The notes: a model not told the origin generated them from the sequence alone. Shown: positions 1 to 10,710, counted from the first letter of the stretch. The stretch: 64,000 nt of DNA from Brachycybe producta (GCA_036925085.1 JAUPFP010000004.1:8778938-8842937); one strand, 5' to 3'. Numbers and translations are program-made.

Positions 1-267
1 AACCCAGAGTTTAAAAAAAATGCAAAGAAAAAAACCATGTTAAGATTTTGTTGCTACTATTTTTAATGTACCATAATTACATCTTTGGTCTGTTTTGTGC
101 ACTTAAATTTTGGCCACTGTAGATGTGCAAATCTAATTTAAACTGAGCTGCTATTACAAAAACATTGTCAAAATTCAGTAATTTAGATTGAGTTTTTTTT
201 TTCTCTTCAGGATTTGGATTTATATGGTATAAAAATACTGCATTAAATCTTTAAAGCAATTTGCAAT

Positions 268-680
268 TATTAGCTTGGTAGGAAAATAATTGCGGTTTTT
301 GTTTACTGCAATCGAAACTCAATTGTAATTCAATGTAAGTGTAATCACATTGCGCTTGTGGTAAGATCATTTCAAAGTTCATTTTTCTGTCTGTATTTGA
401 GTAATATTACCTTTGGTTTTATTGTTAATTGTGTTTCAATTTAGGCTTATTAAATTGAAAACGGCCAAGATACAAATATCCTTCAACAACGTGGATTATA
501 TCAATTCCACGACTCCTGGAATTGTACACACCACCGGAATACATAAACTTGTAATTAATTGGCAAAAATGTGTCAATTCTAATCGCGCTTATTTCGATTA
601 ATAAAGTTAATTATTAATTCATAAATTTCGTTATTAGCCGAGAAGAAAAAAACCGCAATTATTTTCCTACCAACCTAATA
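268..680. mobile_element. MITE with about 33-bp terminal inverted repeats
   Basis: The two ends are near-perfect inverted copies. The left arm (268-300) reads TATTAGCTTGGTAGGAAAAT and onward; the right arm (647-680) is its complement with one C/G difference. The 62-codon open frame inside (413-601, +) has no recognisable domain and I do not call it a gene. The TA at each outer edge could be a Tc1/mariner-type target duplication, but this is inferred only from the ends. Confidence 0.7.
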
Positions 681-1175
681 CAAAATATTGTTGACATTGC
701 GATTTTTCCGTGACTCTCATCTGAATTTGGCAATTATTTTTCTGAAAATTTTCCAACCCTGATCATCATATTTCTCTATAGTGTGGTATTTATTAGTACT
801 TTAATTATTTTACAATTTGTTAGGCGTTGGTTCAATGATAAAAGAACGTCAAATAATAAACTTTACTAAAGTTGTAATTTAATAAAACATTTATTTTTAT
901 GGTTACATAATTTCACTAAACATAGAATATATAATTAACAATTTTTTTTCCTCCAAGTTGTATTTAATACAGTTATCTATATCTGTGTATGTGAATGTGC
1001 ATATACACGGTCAATTTTGGCTTGTCAATCCGTGAATGTGGGAACGTACACAGTTTTTGAAACTGTTTTTTACTTGCATATTTGTGTAAATTAAATGATG
1101 AAGCTTTTCGTCAATGATTTGATAAATAAAATGTATAAATTAATTTATAAGTATCAATCGGTAGCTATACACATA
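681..1175. other. AT-rich spacer, nothing recognised
   Basis: I see no gene, RNA or clear repeat boundary here. Bases 1-267 upstream are similar. Confidence 0.5.
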
Positions 1176-1330
1176 TTAAGCCAGGACCGCACATGCAGAA
1201 ACAGAAATGCGACACGCCATCAATTGTGAAACATAAACAACATGTGCTAACCAGTTTTGTTTGCTTTGAGGCTACAAAAATGTTTTGATGATGTCATGCA
1301 AGCTACAATCCTATTGATTCATTCATGGTG

Positions 1331-1752
1331 CAGTCCCACTAGGCTGGTTTCCCAGCCGCTGGTTGCTGCTGGCTGGTTGTAGCGCTCTAGCAGCATAGTC
1401 TGAACTGCTACTAGCAGCTGCTTTCTCCAGCGGGCTAGTGATTTTAACAGCAGCTGGTGAAGTTGGACATGTCCAACTTTAGCAGCGACCAGCTGGTCAT
1501 GTGACTCTCTTCCTGCTGCTGCCATCTAGTGTGAACTTTTTGTTGCTAGTAGTGGCACTAGTGGTAGTTGAAACTCCACTGCTTGGGTTGGTTGTTGTTA
1601 GAATTTGTGTTTTTGCAAGACAGTGATTGGATGACTTGCACTGCTAATACCAGCAGTGACTGGACAAGTGTGAACCCAAAGCAGCTGCTGCTTGCTGTTG
1701 CTGCTAATAGACAGCAGCAACCAGCGGCTTGTAAACCAGCCTAGTGTGACTG
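1331..1752. mobile_element. Nested MITE, CAGTC...GACTG termini
   Basis: The left end reads CAGTCCCACTAGGCTGGTTT and the right end is the complement of CAGTCACACTAGGCTGGTTT. Inverted similarity continues for about 40 bases through CCGCTGGTTGCTGCTG. The interior is rich in CAGCAG/CTGCTG words. I found no convincing target duplication. Confidence 0.7.
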
Positions 1753-1860
1753 TGTCTTTATAATAGAAAGCAGGAAAGAACAGAAAAGATAGAGCAAAGC
1801 TCTATCTCAAGTTCTTTCCTGTTTCTTGCACTTGAAAACAGAGGAATTGTCTGTTTTCTT

Positions 1861-2198
1861 AAGGCCTTGCTAGAGCCCAATGAACAGAACTCTGAAAAAA
1901 AAAAACTTCTGAAAACATAAATTCCACTTAATAAATTGAATAATTATAATAGGCTGCCAATAGTATGATGGAAAACTGAATCAAGGTCAAAGTATTATCT
2001 AAAATCTATCATTTCAGATTGTTGACAACATTACTTCAGAAAATTCTGAAAATTGAAATAGAACTCTAAAAATACATAACAGAAAACAAGAGAAAAATGT
2101 CACAATTTGTAGCTAGATGGCGCTGAATTACATAAGAGTAATAGTAATTTTCAGAAGTTTTTTTCAGAGATCTGTTCATTGAGCTCTAGAAAGGCCTT
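1861..2198. mobile_element. Nested MITE with about 45-bp inverted repeats
   Basis: The left arm (AGGCCTTGCTAGAGCCCAAT onward, through an A-run to ACTTCTGAAA) is matched in inverted orientation at 2150-2198. It lies inside the TTAA-flanked element. There is no coding content. Confidence 0.65.
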
Positions 2199-2359
2199 CA
2201 CATGTTTTCTTTACCCATTTTCTGCATGTGTATACTTGGCTTAAGGCTGATCCTGAGAAGTGCTCTAGTAGATGCGCAGAAGGTTAACGCGCAGAAAATG
2301 TATCAAATCATTTAAGAAAAAAGGTCTAAAAAGTAAAAAAAAAACAAAGTATGATCTGT

Positions 2360-2500
2360 TCTTGTCTTGTTGGTGTAGTGGTTAGTGTCTCAACCCATGG
2401 GTAATGTTGGTCATGGGTTCAATCCCTTGCAGTGTGAATTATCTTCAAATATTTCAGAAGGTGGCAGTGGACAAACAAATTATGAAGTTAAATAAAAGTG
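2360..2500 (+). mobile_element. tRNA-derived SINE, plus-strand copy
   Basis: An internal Pol III promoter is visible: box-A-like GGTGTAGTGGTTAGTGTCT near 2372-2390 and box-B GGGTTCAATCCC at 2415-2426. A non-tRNA body follows (GTGTGAATT through GGTGGCAGTGGACAAACAAA) with an A/T-rich tail. A second copy with the same head and body is at 49338-49475 on the minus strand. The tRNA head does not fold as an intact tRNA by eye, so I call a SINE rather than a tRNA gene. Confidence 0.8.
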
Positions 2501-2544
2501 AGTAATAATAATAAAAATAGAGAAACATGTACTTGTGTATAACA

Positions 2545-2835
2545 CCCTAAAGACAGTTGCCCTAAAACCATTTGCCCTAAAGGGACATTTGGCCTAAAAC
2601 CAGTTACCATAAAGGGTCATTTGGTCTAAAACCAGTTACCATAAAGGGTCATTTGGCCTAAAACCAGTTACCATAAAGGGTCATTTGGCCTAAAACCAGT
2701 TACCATAAAGGGTCATTTGGCCTAAAACCAGTTACCATAAAGGGTCATTTGGCCTAAAACCAGTGGTTTTCGGACAAACATCCATTTAGGGCAAATGGTT
2801 TTATGGCAAGTGTCTTTAGGGCAAATGTCTACGAA
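2545..2835. repeat. 32-bp tandem repeat with inverted terminal unit
   Basis: Six or so copies of a 32-base unit (core CATTTGGCCTAAAACCAGTT then ACCATAAAGGGT) run from about 2560 to 2770. They are bounded on the left by GCCCTAAAGACAGTTGCCCT-like units. After 2785 the same words recur on the opposite strand (TTTAGGGCAAATGG). The arrangement is a foldback element with tandem-repeat arms, like 8280-8610. Confidence 0.8.
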
Positions 2836-3890
2836 TACGAATTGTCATTCAGTCCTTGGACTGGTTCCACAGCAATTGTATTCAGTGTATACTTGGGAAA
2901 TTTTATGCAGTGGTTTCCCCTTGCATTCTTCACCGAAGGAATACAACCCTCTAATCATTGTGATCTCACTCGTATTCATCTGGTTTGAAGCTAATCCTTC
3001 ATCAGTTGAATTATGCCTTCTACTAGTACTGATAAAGCTGCTGTCCTCTACCAGGAATTTGTATCGGAGTTACCTTCTCCTAGGTCTCTTAGTCTAACTA
3101 CCACCTCACGAAGACCTGATAGGCTTGGGTGGCCCTTTTGGTAGCTATGCTACTGCCGGTATAGCTCTCGAGGTCGTCAGAGTATGCAAGCTCCCCCCCC
3201 CCCCAACCACTGCAAGGTAGAGATACCAAATGAGATGTCAATATTCCAATATTTCTATGGTCCTTTGCTCTGAAAGATACATGCCGCTTCTGTTAAAAAT
3301 TCCTTACAAAGTGAAATTCTTCAGGGTTTTTTTTATGTGTTCAAGTTTAATCTCTACATTTTTTAAATAATTAAATCAGGGTTAAACTTTTTTAATTTAC
3401 TTAAAACTTGGTAAAAATTGTCAAACTATCTCCAATAGATCAAAACGCTTATAGAACTTTAAATGAGCAAAAACGAGACACATTATAAATTTTAAAAAGA
3501 TGTTTTTGGTGTCAGGGTTTTTCTTCTTCTTCTTGAAAATTGCAAGGATTCTTTAAATGAATAATTATAATTTACTGCATTGCAACACAGAAAAAAAACA
3601 ACAATTAAAATTAACACTTTTACATTATCTTTTCTACAGTTTCTCATGTGACAAAATAAATAATTTTCTATTCAACGCAAATATCGTAAATCATTATTCA
3701 TAAAGAATAAAAACACGTATGACAAAAGGACTGTAAATATTAATGTGAATATCAAATATGTATCAGCATGCAGTCTGGAACCCTTCGGCTTACCATGAAG
3801 TCGTCATTGTATTGGTAGAATAAATTTTAACAAGGGATTCAAGGAACCCTATAGACCTTTGTTGCATTGTATTAGGAGGAGATTCAAAAT
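2836..3890. other. Unassigned sequence
   Basis: Short open frames (for example 2795-3097, +) cross the repeat boundary and have no domain. A C-homopolymer lies near 3191. The words CAAGGGATTCAAGGAACCCT at 3832-3851 recur at 20123-20142, so part of this is dispersed repeat. Confidence 0.4.
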
Positions 3891-3899
3891 ATGATAGCT

Positions 3900-4130
3900 G
3901 ATTTATGATCTCTTTTACTTTTTATTTAATTCAATTTGTTATTCTAGTTTTTAATTAATTAAGATTACTGTTCTAAGTTTTATTTAATTCTTTTACTCTT
4001 CTAGTTTTTATTTAATTAAAATTTATTTGTCTATTTTTTATTAATTTTTTCTTTTACTTTTTATTTAACTCAATTTGCTATTCTAGTTTTAATTCATTAA
4101 CATTATTGTTCAATTTGTTACAAAACTAGA
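3900..4130. repeat. Imperfect AT-rich tandem repeats
   Basis: Three loose copies of a roughly 60-70-base segment contain TTTTACTTTTTATTTAATTC and TTATTCTAGTTTTTAATT. Confidence 0.55.
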
Positions 4131-4211
4131 ATATTAAGAAGCATATGCTTTAGATTGATGGTTAGAATATGACACTAGTGTGTTAAGTAAATGTCTGATG
4201 TGACTCACAAC

Positions 4212-4276
4212 ATAAAATGAATTTATATCTACTTTTCTTCTATAGGAGAAGAAAAATAGATTTAAATTCATTTTAT
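4212..4276. repeat. Hairpin (inverted repeat)
   Basis: Arms of about 29 bases (AAAATGAATTTATATCTACT... against its inverted copy) flank a short CTATAGG centre, with two or three mismatches. Confidence 0.7.
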
Positions 4277-4904
4277 TATTTATATTAAACGATTAAAAAT
4301 AGTTCCAGTTAATTTAAAATTATGAAAATAAATAGGTAGCATCCTTGCAGAGTGTAGATTCATTTAGAACATAGTTGATTATTCTCGGTGGCCCCGTTCC
4401 CAAGTTATATCGCCCAAAACGTTTCGTCGAAAATTAATCATAATTAATAAACTACTGTATGAATTGCTTTGATTTTGTAGTATGTTCATCGGCGCATACC
4501 AACGAACATAATGCAAAAAACCGCATTCAGATATCTCTATTCGTTCTGGAGAAATAACGCCCAGAAGCACACACACACACAAAAAGCCTTTTTGCACGAT
4601 CCTATAGTCCCTTTGTGCTCTGCTTTGCAGAGCAACAAAGGTCCAAAAAACTGAAGTAAAAAAAAAGAAAAAAAATTGTCTGACCTCTCATCAAAAATGG
4701 AATCATGAGTTGTAATTGAAGTCCCTCTTTTAAAACTACATCTTTCTCCCTCTAATCACAAAAGTCGAATTTCGTTTTTGTGTTTTTCATATGGTCAAAG
4801 TGTATATTACCCCTCCCATTTCTTTGTGTGCACAATTTCGGAGGGCAATTTTGCAAAATTACTGCACGAAAGAACCTTATCCCTGACCAGGGTGGTGTGG
4901 TTTT

Positions 4905-5320
4905 AACTAGGAATTTGCATTTCGAATCCTCGAATCTTGAAAAATATTCGAGATTCAAAAACTCGAATCTTCGCACTTTTTTTCATCTTTCGAATCCTAA
5001 CCTAAAAAAAAAACTGTTAAAAACTTTAGTAAAATTAGTTTTAACTCCATTGACGTCCAATAGAAGCGTTTACTAACAAAACAAAAAATGTCGATTGTTG
5101 CAATTTCGGTGGTTATCCGGATTACCAATATCACCTAGTGGCGACCCTGAATGACACACTTGTTTTTTTATTATTAATAATTTAATATTTAATATTATTT
5201 CATTTATTTGTATCTTCTTAATGAATAGTATAGGATTCTTATATGAAGGATTCGTGAGATTCGAGAACCTTGTAGGATTCGGATTCGAGTAAATTTAGGA
5301 TTCGTCCCAATTCTAGTTTT
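4905..5320. repeat. GAATCC/GGATTC repeat family, copy 1
   Basis: The element is framed by TTCGAATCCTCGAATCTTGA-type words on the left and GGATTCGAGTAAATTTAGGA on the right. Its body includes TTGACGTCCAATAGAAGCGT and CACCTAGTGGCGACCCTGAA. Two further copies are at 15425-16022 and, reversed, about 49700-49872. It provides the empty site for the MITE inserted in copy 2: GCAATTTCGGTGG is uninterrupted here. Confidence 0.75.
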
Positions 5321-5457
5321 AACCATTGTGGTTAAAACCATCGCTTTAATCCCTTGTTTTTTTTTATAAATTGTGCTGAATCTAATGATTTTTAATAGAA
5401 GTGGGATGAATTCCTAAATTTTCTCGAATCCGAACCCTATAGGGTTCGGGTTCTCCT

Positions 5458-6520
5458 CAAAGAGCGCTAGCATCGTTTTTCTATTGAGCCCATAGTCCCA
5501 CTGTTAAAGAAGAAACGTTAATTTTTAAAATACGCAGGCGCCGCAATATGTTTATTTTTCATATTTAAAGTTGTCTAATATTAAATTTTCAAAGTGCAAA
5601 TGTGCACCTTAAATATATGCTGATCGAGTGATAGAATAACAAGAAATTGGTAAGTGCTGTTATTTTTTTAAAAACTATTTCAAAATAGCGAATTTTTATC
5701 TATGATGAACTCCATTGAGTAAGAAAAACAACCATTGAAATTATATATATATAATATCCCAGGTCTGTGTGTATGTGTGTGGAGTAACTGTACAAAACCA
5801 TTGAAGCACGTCAGAATTTATATAAATTTGAATAAATGAACCGTTTTTTTTTTCTCAAGGTCAACTATATGTTGAACTCTTCCTTTAAAAAGTGTAGAAG
5901 GGAGAAAGAGAAAAGTGGGAGGGGGTTAGGAGAAGAGGTTGGAAAGTGTAGAAGGGGAGAGAGAGAGAAAAGTGGGAGGGGGTGACTGAAATTGAAATGA
6001 AAGGAGTAAAAAAAGGAAAAAACGACGCGCATGCGCACAATTGCCTGTGAATTTTGCTTCCGGCATTTATGACGGGTTACCCCACTAGTGTTCATAAGAA
6101 TACCTAAAATAATCTTTTTAAAAAATTCAGCATATGCACCATTGTGTTGTCGTCACTGTAGTTTACTTTACAGATTTTTTGTTTTTTTGTTATTTTTAGG
6201 TATTTTATGAACATTTTAATGGTTGTGTTTTTCTTACTAAATGAAGTTTAAGATTAAAATTCACAATTGTGAAATATTTTTTTAAAAATAGAAGCATACT
6301 TTCCAATTTTTTACATTCTACCACTAGATAAACATATATTTAAAGTGCACACACACTGCATTGTGAACCATCAAAATCAGACAACTTTAAATATGAAAAA
6401 TAAATATATTATAATATAATAAATATATTTTAAAAATTAGCATTTTTTCTTTAACATTTGGTCTATGGGCTCAGTAGAAAAACGATGCTAGAGCTCTTTG
6501 TGGCGATTTTTCGCAGTAAT
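5458..6520. mobile_element. Long-inverted-repeat element, copy 1
   Basis: The left end (AGAGCGCTAGCATCGTTTTT, then CTATTGAGCCCATAG) is mirrored at 6465-6505. Inverted similarity runs for several hundred bases, through CAAAGTGCAAATGTGCACC on the left and the GTGCACACACACTGCATTG area on the right. The arms converge on CAACCATTGAAA, where a Helitron-like element is inserted. Related partial copies are at 9405-9850 and 13330-13890. No transposase is present. Confidence 0.75.
5741..6088 (+). mobile_element. Helitron-like non-autonomous element, copy A
   Basis: It begins with a TA run and TCCCAGGTCTGTGTG, and ends ATGACGGGTTACCCCACTAG followed by host T. In sister copies the 3' end carries a CCCGTCAT/ATGACGGG hairpin about 8 bases before CTAG, the classical Helitron 3' arrangement. 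The host element's other arm (6200-6235, reversed) gives the empty site CCATTAAAATGTTCATAAAA, showing insertion between A and T with no target duplication. The internal purine-rich stretch reads open on the minus strand (5865-6095) but is low complexity. Confidence 0.75.
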
Positions 6521-6649
6521 TTTGCGATGTAGCCTCTTTAAAAACTTCCGTTTTCGCTTTTATGGTTATTTCAAATCTGTTTTTTTAAATAAATTTTTTG
6601 TTTTTAAACAATGTTTCTTCGTTTTTTATTTGGGTATTTTCTATTCTCA

Positions 6650-6930
6650 TTTGCTTCATGCCAGGCAAACCTCCAACTCATGTGGAAGTCACGTGTTATT
6701 TTATTGTTTTTGTTTGTGTAACGGATTGTCCCTCTGTTCAAGTTAGCTAGCAGTTTCTGTATATATTATTTAAAGTGTCAGTATTATTAAACACCTTTTT
6801 ATACTTTGTACCACTGCCGTGTGTCATTTTTTTGGGGAGTAAAACCAGGGGAAAGGGGGGTTTTCAGCAGGAAAAACACCATTTCTTTGCCGCCACTACA
6901 GACCGGGTTACTCGCGTCAGTCCACGTCTA
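6650..6930 (+). mobile_element. Possible LTR fragment (R/U5-like)
   Basis: The segment ATTAAACACCTTTTTATACTT then CCGTGTGTCATTTTTTTGGGGAGTA resembles 11703-11775 inside the solo LTR at 11094-12051. Boundaries are not visible. Confidence 0.35.
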
Positions 6931-7126
6931 AATGGCACCATGTAGGTGAAAAATGGCGCCTATGATAAAATGAGGCTAATTGGCACCTTCAAGGTGCTTT
7001 TTGTCACCCATAACAACAGGGTGACATAAGTCACCCTCTCAATAAGGTGCACATATGCACTTTAATGGGTGCCATATACGGGTAACTAATTAAAATACAT
7101 TAATTTACTTGAAATGACTAGAAACT

Positions 7127-7205
7127 GAAGAAAAATCGACAAAAACGAAGAGAAAAAAAAAAAAATCTTTTTTTTTTCTCTCTTCGTTTTTGTCGATTTT
7201 TCTTC
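7127..7205. repeat. Near-perfect hairpin
   Basis: GAAGAAAAATCGACAAAAAC plus GAAGAG and an A-run is followed by the mirrored T-run and CTCTTCGTTTTTGTCGATTT. Arms are about 38 bases with almost no loop. It lies in a broader inverted-repeat area that reaches about 7330 (CACAAATATTCACCGAAAAA and its inverted copy). Confidence 0.8.
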
Positions 7206-7504
7206 CTCCTAAAAAATAGAAAACGCACAAATATTCACCGAAAAAAGAAGGTTTAAACAAAAGTTGAATCAATTTCAAATATTTTGAAACCTCTTTTTTG
7301 GTGAATATTTATTTGTGCTTTTGTTGGAGTTGAGAGCGTTCTATTGAATGGCTTTTCTCCTATTGTTGATGTTATATTAGCCAACTAATAGAAATGCATT
7401 AGCTCACTTCTCCCATAGCAAACACTGTTATTTTTCAACAGTTGAAATTTTTACAGAGCGAAAATTTGAACTTTTTGAAAACTTAAACTGGTGAAAAATA
7501 GAAC

Positions 7505-7550
7505 AAACGTGGCTCCCGCCTATGATAGTGAATAGGCGGGAGCCACGTTT
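7505..7550. repeat. GC-rich 19-bp perfect hairpin
   Basis: Arms AAACGTGGCTCCCGCCTAT (7505-7523) and the exact inverted copy (7532-7550) flank the 8-base loop GATAGTGA. Flanking TTCTATTTT/AAAATAGAA words extend the symmetry imperfectly. It is probably the core of a short foldback element. The structure also resembles a terminator stem, but nothing nearby needs one. Confidence 0.8.
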
Positions 7551-7618
7551 CTTCTATTTTACAAATTTACTCCATCAAACAAATGGGAATTCGAAACGCC
7601 ATGGGAATTACACACTAA

Positions 7619-7912
7619 GGGCGCTTACCCACTAGTCGAAACAAAACCGACATCGAACAAAACATTTTGTTCGACAAACAAAACAAAAACAGTTCGACGA
7701 GTGTATGTATTTCAAAATAAACCTCCAAACAAACCATTTTGCACATGACAGAATGCCCGTCGCCATGTTGGCTATCGGAGGAAATTTTGTTTCAAGTTTC
7801 ATGCATATGTTTTGCCTAATGATGATATCCCCCACAGCATGAAACAATTTGTTTGAGGCAGTCTGAAACAATGTATTCCAAACAATTTGTTTCGACCAGG
7901 GGGTAAGCGGCC
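7619..7912. mobile_element. Harbinger-like MITE, TAA target duplication
   Basis: Termini are GGGCGCTTACCCACTAGTCG and the complement of GGCCGCTTACCCCCTGGTCG. Three-base TAA flanks lie at 7616-7618 and 7913-7915. A TWA duplication with G-rich short inverted repeats is characteristic of PIF/Harbinger elements. The 96-codon minus-strand frame inside shows no transposase motif. Confidence 0.75.
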
Positions 7913-8279
7913 TAACACCCAAAAAAGGTGGTTTGCAAAATCCATCTTTTTAAGGACAATAGTCTTTAATATGGATCTAGCAAATTAGCATAATTCAAAA
8001 AGGTGTAAAATAAAAACCATTTTGAATATTGCAACCATGCTACTTTAATATTTAACAACAACATTAAGAAAAAACAATTAAAAATTCAATTTTTGTTTAA
8101 GAAACTCAAGTTTTAAGAGAAATTTAACTTAACATCGTGTCTGTTGACACATGCAGCATGTGTACGCTTGTGTCTAGGTTAGGAAAGCGTGGATATTGTG
8201 GCTAAGTTGCATCATTTGTAATGTTACTAACATATCATGATTGGGTCATTGCTGCTGAAAAAAGGATTTTGGACCATAT

Positions 8280-8610
8280 TCTGTTAGGATGTGGAACATT
8301 TGCCCTAAAGGGACTAAAACCCTAAAACTATTGGGCCCTAAAACTATTTGCCTTAAAGGGACAATTGCCCTAAAAAGGACATTTGCCCTAATCAGCAGTG
8401 TAAATTTACGTCATTTGGAGTTTTTTGCACGCCTGTGGCACGCAGAACATACATTATTTAACATACTCCACCAAAAGACACTATAGGCCTACCGTATGAA
8501 AGGAGAGAACAAAAAAGTTTTAGGGCAAACGTCCTTTTAGAGCAAATGTCCCTTTAGGGCAAATGGCTTTAGGGCAAGTGTCTTTAGGGCAAGTGTCTAT
8601 ATCCCAGTCT
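8280..8610. mobile_element. Foldback element with CCCTAAA-type tandem arms
   Basis: The left arm repeats ATTTGCCCTAAAGGGAC and CCCTAAAACTATT units up to about 8390. A unique core follows, and from about 8515 the same units appear inverted (TTTAGGGCAAATGTCC). It is related in sequence and architecture to 2545-2835. Confidence 0.7.
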
Positions 8611-9404
8611 GTTAGTACCATCTCCGATAAGCATTTCCAAATGTAGCATATTATTTTAAAGTTAAACTTCTTTTTATTCAACCTTGATGCATTCTGTTTA
8701 GAACTTCATAATTTTGTCTGTAGTCGATCACTAACTTATGCCTGGCCCAGTGTGTCAGTAGTGATGAACACATGGAACTAGAATTTCTTCTTGTAAAGGC
8801 TGAAATAAAGTAGTTTGTAATTAAAATAACCTTGCCAAAAGCAGCTAGCTATTCAGTCATGTAACTGAACTCTCTGCGTGATTTGAAAACAAATTATAGT
8901 ACAATTTGAACAACAACAACAAAAAAGATAAGCTGCTAGAAAGTTTTTTTTTTTGCATAATGATCTTTTATACTTTATAAAAAAAACTTCAAAGCAGAAC
9001 TTTCAGGCCATTAACCACATTGTCTTCTTTTATATACAAGGATGCCTAATTATCTTTCTCAAGAAATTACTACTTTTTATCTGGTTTTTGCTTTCCGTTA
9101 GGCCAAAAAAAAAAGCAAGTTTCAAATTAGTCTTAAAGTTTTCACAGAACTGTTGTACTTAATTCGGACAATTTCTTTTCCACAAATTAAAATTGATATT
9201 TACTTAAACATGTCACTAATTTGGTTCTCTAAGCTGTGGGGCTTCAAAAATATTTACCAACCTATTTTGTGTATTTCACTCCATAAAAACCCTAAGATAC
9301 CCTGAAAGTATGATAAAAAAAAGTAATGATAAAAGTTTGCAAGTTTACCCACGCATAATGGGACAGTATAAACCGTTTAACCGTTAACCGTTTAACCGTT
9401 ACAT
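8611..9404. other. No recognised feature
   Basis: This is AT-rich sequence with homopolymer runs. The 69-codon frame at 8953-9162 is lysine/phenylalanine-rich low complexity. A short direct repeat of CCGTTTAACCGTT occurs at 9369-9400. Confidence 0.4.
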
Positions 9405-9850
9405 CGAAAAATCTCCGCATAGAGTGCTAGCATCGTTTTTCCATTGATTTAAAACGTTAATTTTTATTTTTAAAGTTGTTCAATATTGAGTTTTCAAAGT
9501 GCAATGTGCACCTTAAATATATACTGATATAGTGGTATAATGACAAAAAATTGGTAAGTGTTGTTCTATTTTTAAAAAGTATTTCAAAATCGCGAATTTC
9601 TAAATCTTATGTTAAACTCCATTAAGTAAGTGCTCGTAAGAAAAAAAAACATCCATTAAAATGTTGGTAAAAATAATTTTAAAAAACCACAGCAAAGACA
9701 ACACATTGGCGCACGTGCTGTTTTTTTTTTCTTCTTTTTTTCAAAAACAATATTTTTTTTAGGTAATTTTACGAACATTTTAATGGATGTTTTTTTCTGG
9801 GTTTTTCGGGTTACACAAAGTTGAAATCCAGAAGCTAAGAAGTGTACATA
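9405..9850. mobile_element. Long-inverted-repeat element, copy 2
   Basis: It begins ACATCGAAAAATCTCCGC then GAGTGCTAGCATCG and follows the left arm of the 5458-6520 element through GTGCACCTTAAATATAT. It turns at CATTAAAATG, and the start of the opposite arm appears near 9770 (ACATTTTAATGGATG). Confidence 0.6.
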
Positions 9851-10149
9851 TATGGCGTCTATTGTTATACTGTACAATGTGTTTAGACGCCATATTAGTT
9901 ATCCTTGTATGAACTGTAATGAAAACCATAAGCTTCAATGTTGTACTGAATATGGTTTGTTGATGCCATGTGAAAGCACGACCATATACATAGATGGTTG
10001 GTTGAGTAAAAAGATTAGGCCTAGGCGTCTATAATTTCAGAAGATGTTCAGATGTCCGCATATGACGTCTTTCATGTTAATGATGGACAGTGTGTTTGAT
10101 GCCATGTTGGGCGACCTTTCAATAGCAAATGAAGCCCAGGCTGTGGTTC

Positions 10150-10710
10150 AATATATATATTAAGCCAAGTCTGTGCGTGTGTGTGATTAACGCTGTACAA
10201 ACAAGGACAAAAACATTGAAGCACTTCGGAATTTATATAAATTTGAATAAATGAACCGCTTTTTTTTCTCAAGGTCAACTATATGTTGCACACTCCACAT
10301 CCAAGAACCCCATGATATTAAATTGAAGAGGAGAAAAGGTTGGAAAGTGTAAAAGGGGGAGAGAGAGAAACGTGGAGGGGGAAAAAGTGAGCGGGGGTGT
10401 GACTGAAATTGAAATGAAAAAGGAACAAACGACGTGCATGCGCACACCAGAGAAAATGAAAAACTCATTTTCTCTTTCAAATATAAAAAGGGGAAGGGAT
10501 AATAGTAGCAAAATTAAACTAGTTTATCACAGGCAATTGTGCCCAGCATTAGAATTTCTTTTCCTCAGGCCTTTTATGAACGTCATCAATTTCTAATTGG
10601 TTTGTTACTTGGTCTGACATCATAAAAGGGCGGAGGAAAAAAAATTCTAATGCAGGGCACAATTGCCTGTGAATTTTGCTCACGTCATTTATGACGGGTT
10701 ACCCCACTAG
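10150..10710 (+). mobile_element. Helitron-like element, copy B
   Basis: It starts at a TA run followed by AAGCCAAGTCTGTGCGTGTG and ends ATGACGGGTTACCCCACTAG before T. Body words shared with the other copies include TTTGAATAAATGAACCG, CTCAAGGTCAACTATATG and the purine-rich AGGGGGAGAGAGAG tract. A 140-base foldback is nested at 10531-10672. Confidence 0.7.
10531..10672. mobile_element. Small foldback nested in Helitron-like copy B
   Basis: AGGCAATTGTGCCCAGCATT then AGAATTT is mirrored by AAATTCTAATGCAGGGCACA then ATTGCCT. The centre carries CTAATTGGTTTGTTACTTGG and ATAAAAGGGCGGAG, words shared with the ACAGGCAATTAGAAATC MITE family. Confidence 0.65.

Larger units (their letters stand above)
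1180..2240. mobile_element. MITE flanked by TTAA, with two nested elements
   Basis: Outer inverted repeats are GCCAGGACCGCACATGCAGA at the left and the complement of GCCAAGTATACACATGCAGA at the right. TTAA flanks both sides (1176-1179 and 2241-2244), the duplication used by piggyBac and Kolobok elements. Two other inverted-repeat elements sit inside (1331-1752 and 1861-2198). Superfamily assignment is inference from TTAA alone. Confidence 0.6.

Noticed and set aside
2370..2440. Functional tRNA gene
   Set aside because: Box A and box B are present, but the acceptor stem does not pair and a repetitive body follows. A second degraded copy exists, so SINE is the better call.
2545..2835. CRISPR-like regular repeat array
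   Set aside because: The 32-bp units are directly contiguous with no unique spacers, lie in animal DNA and no cas genes exist.
7505..7550. Rho-independent-terminator-like GC hairpin
   Set aside because: The context is eukaryotic repeat DNA, and the perfect symmetry extends into flanking inverted words of a foldback element.
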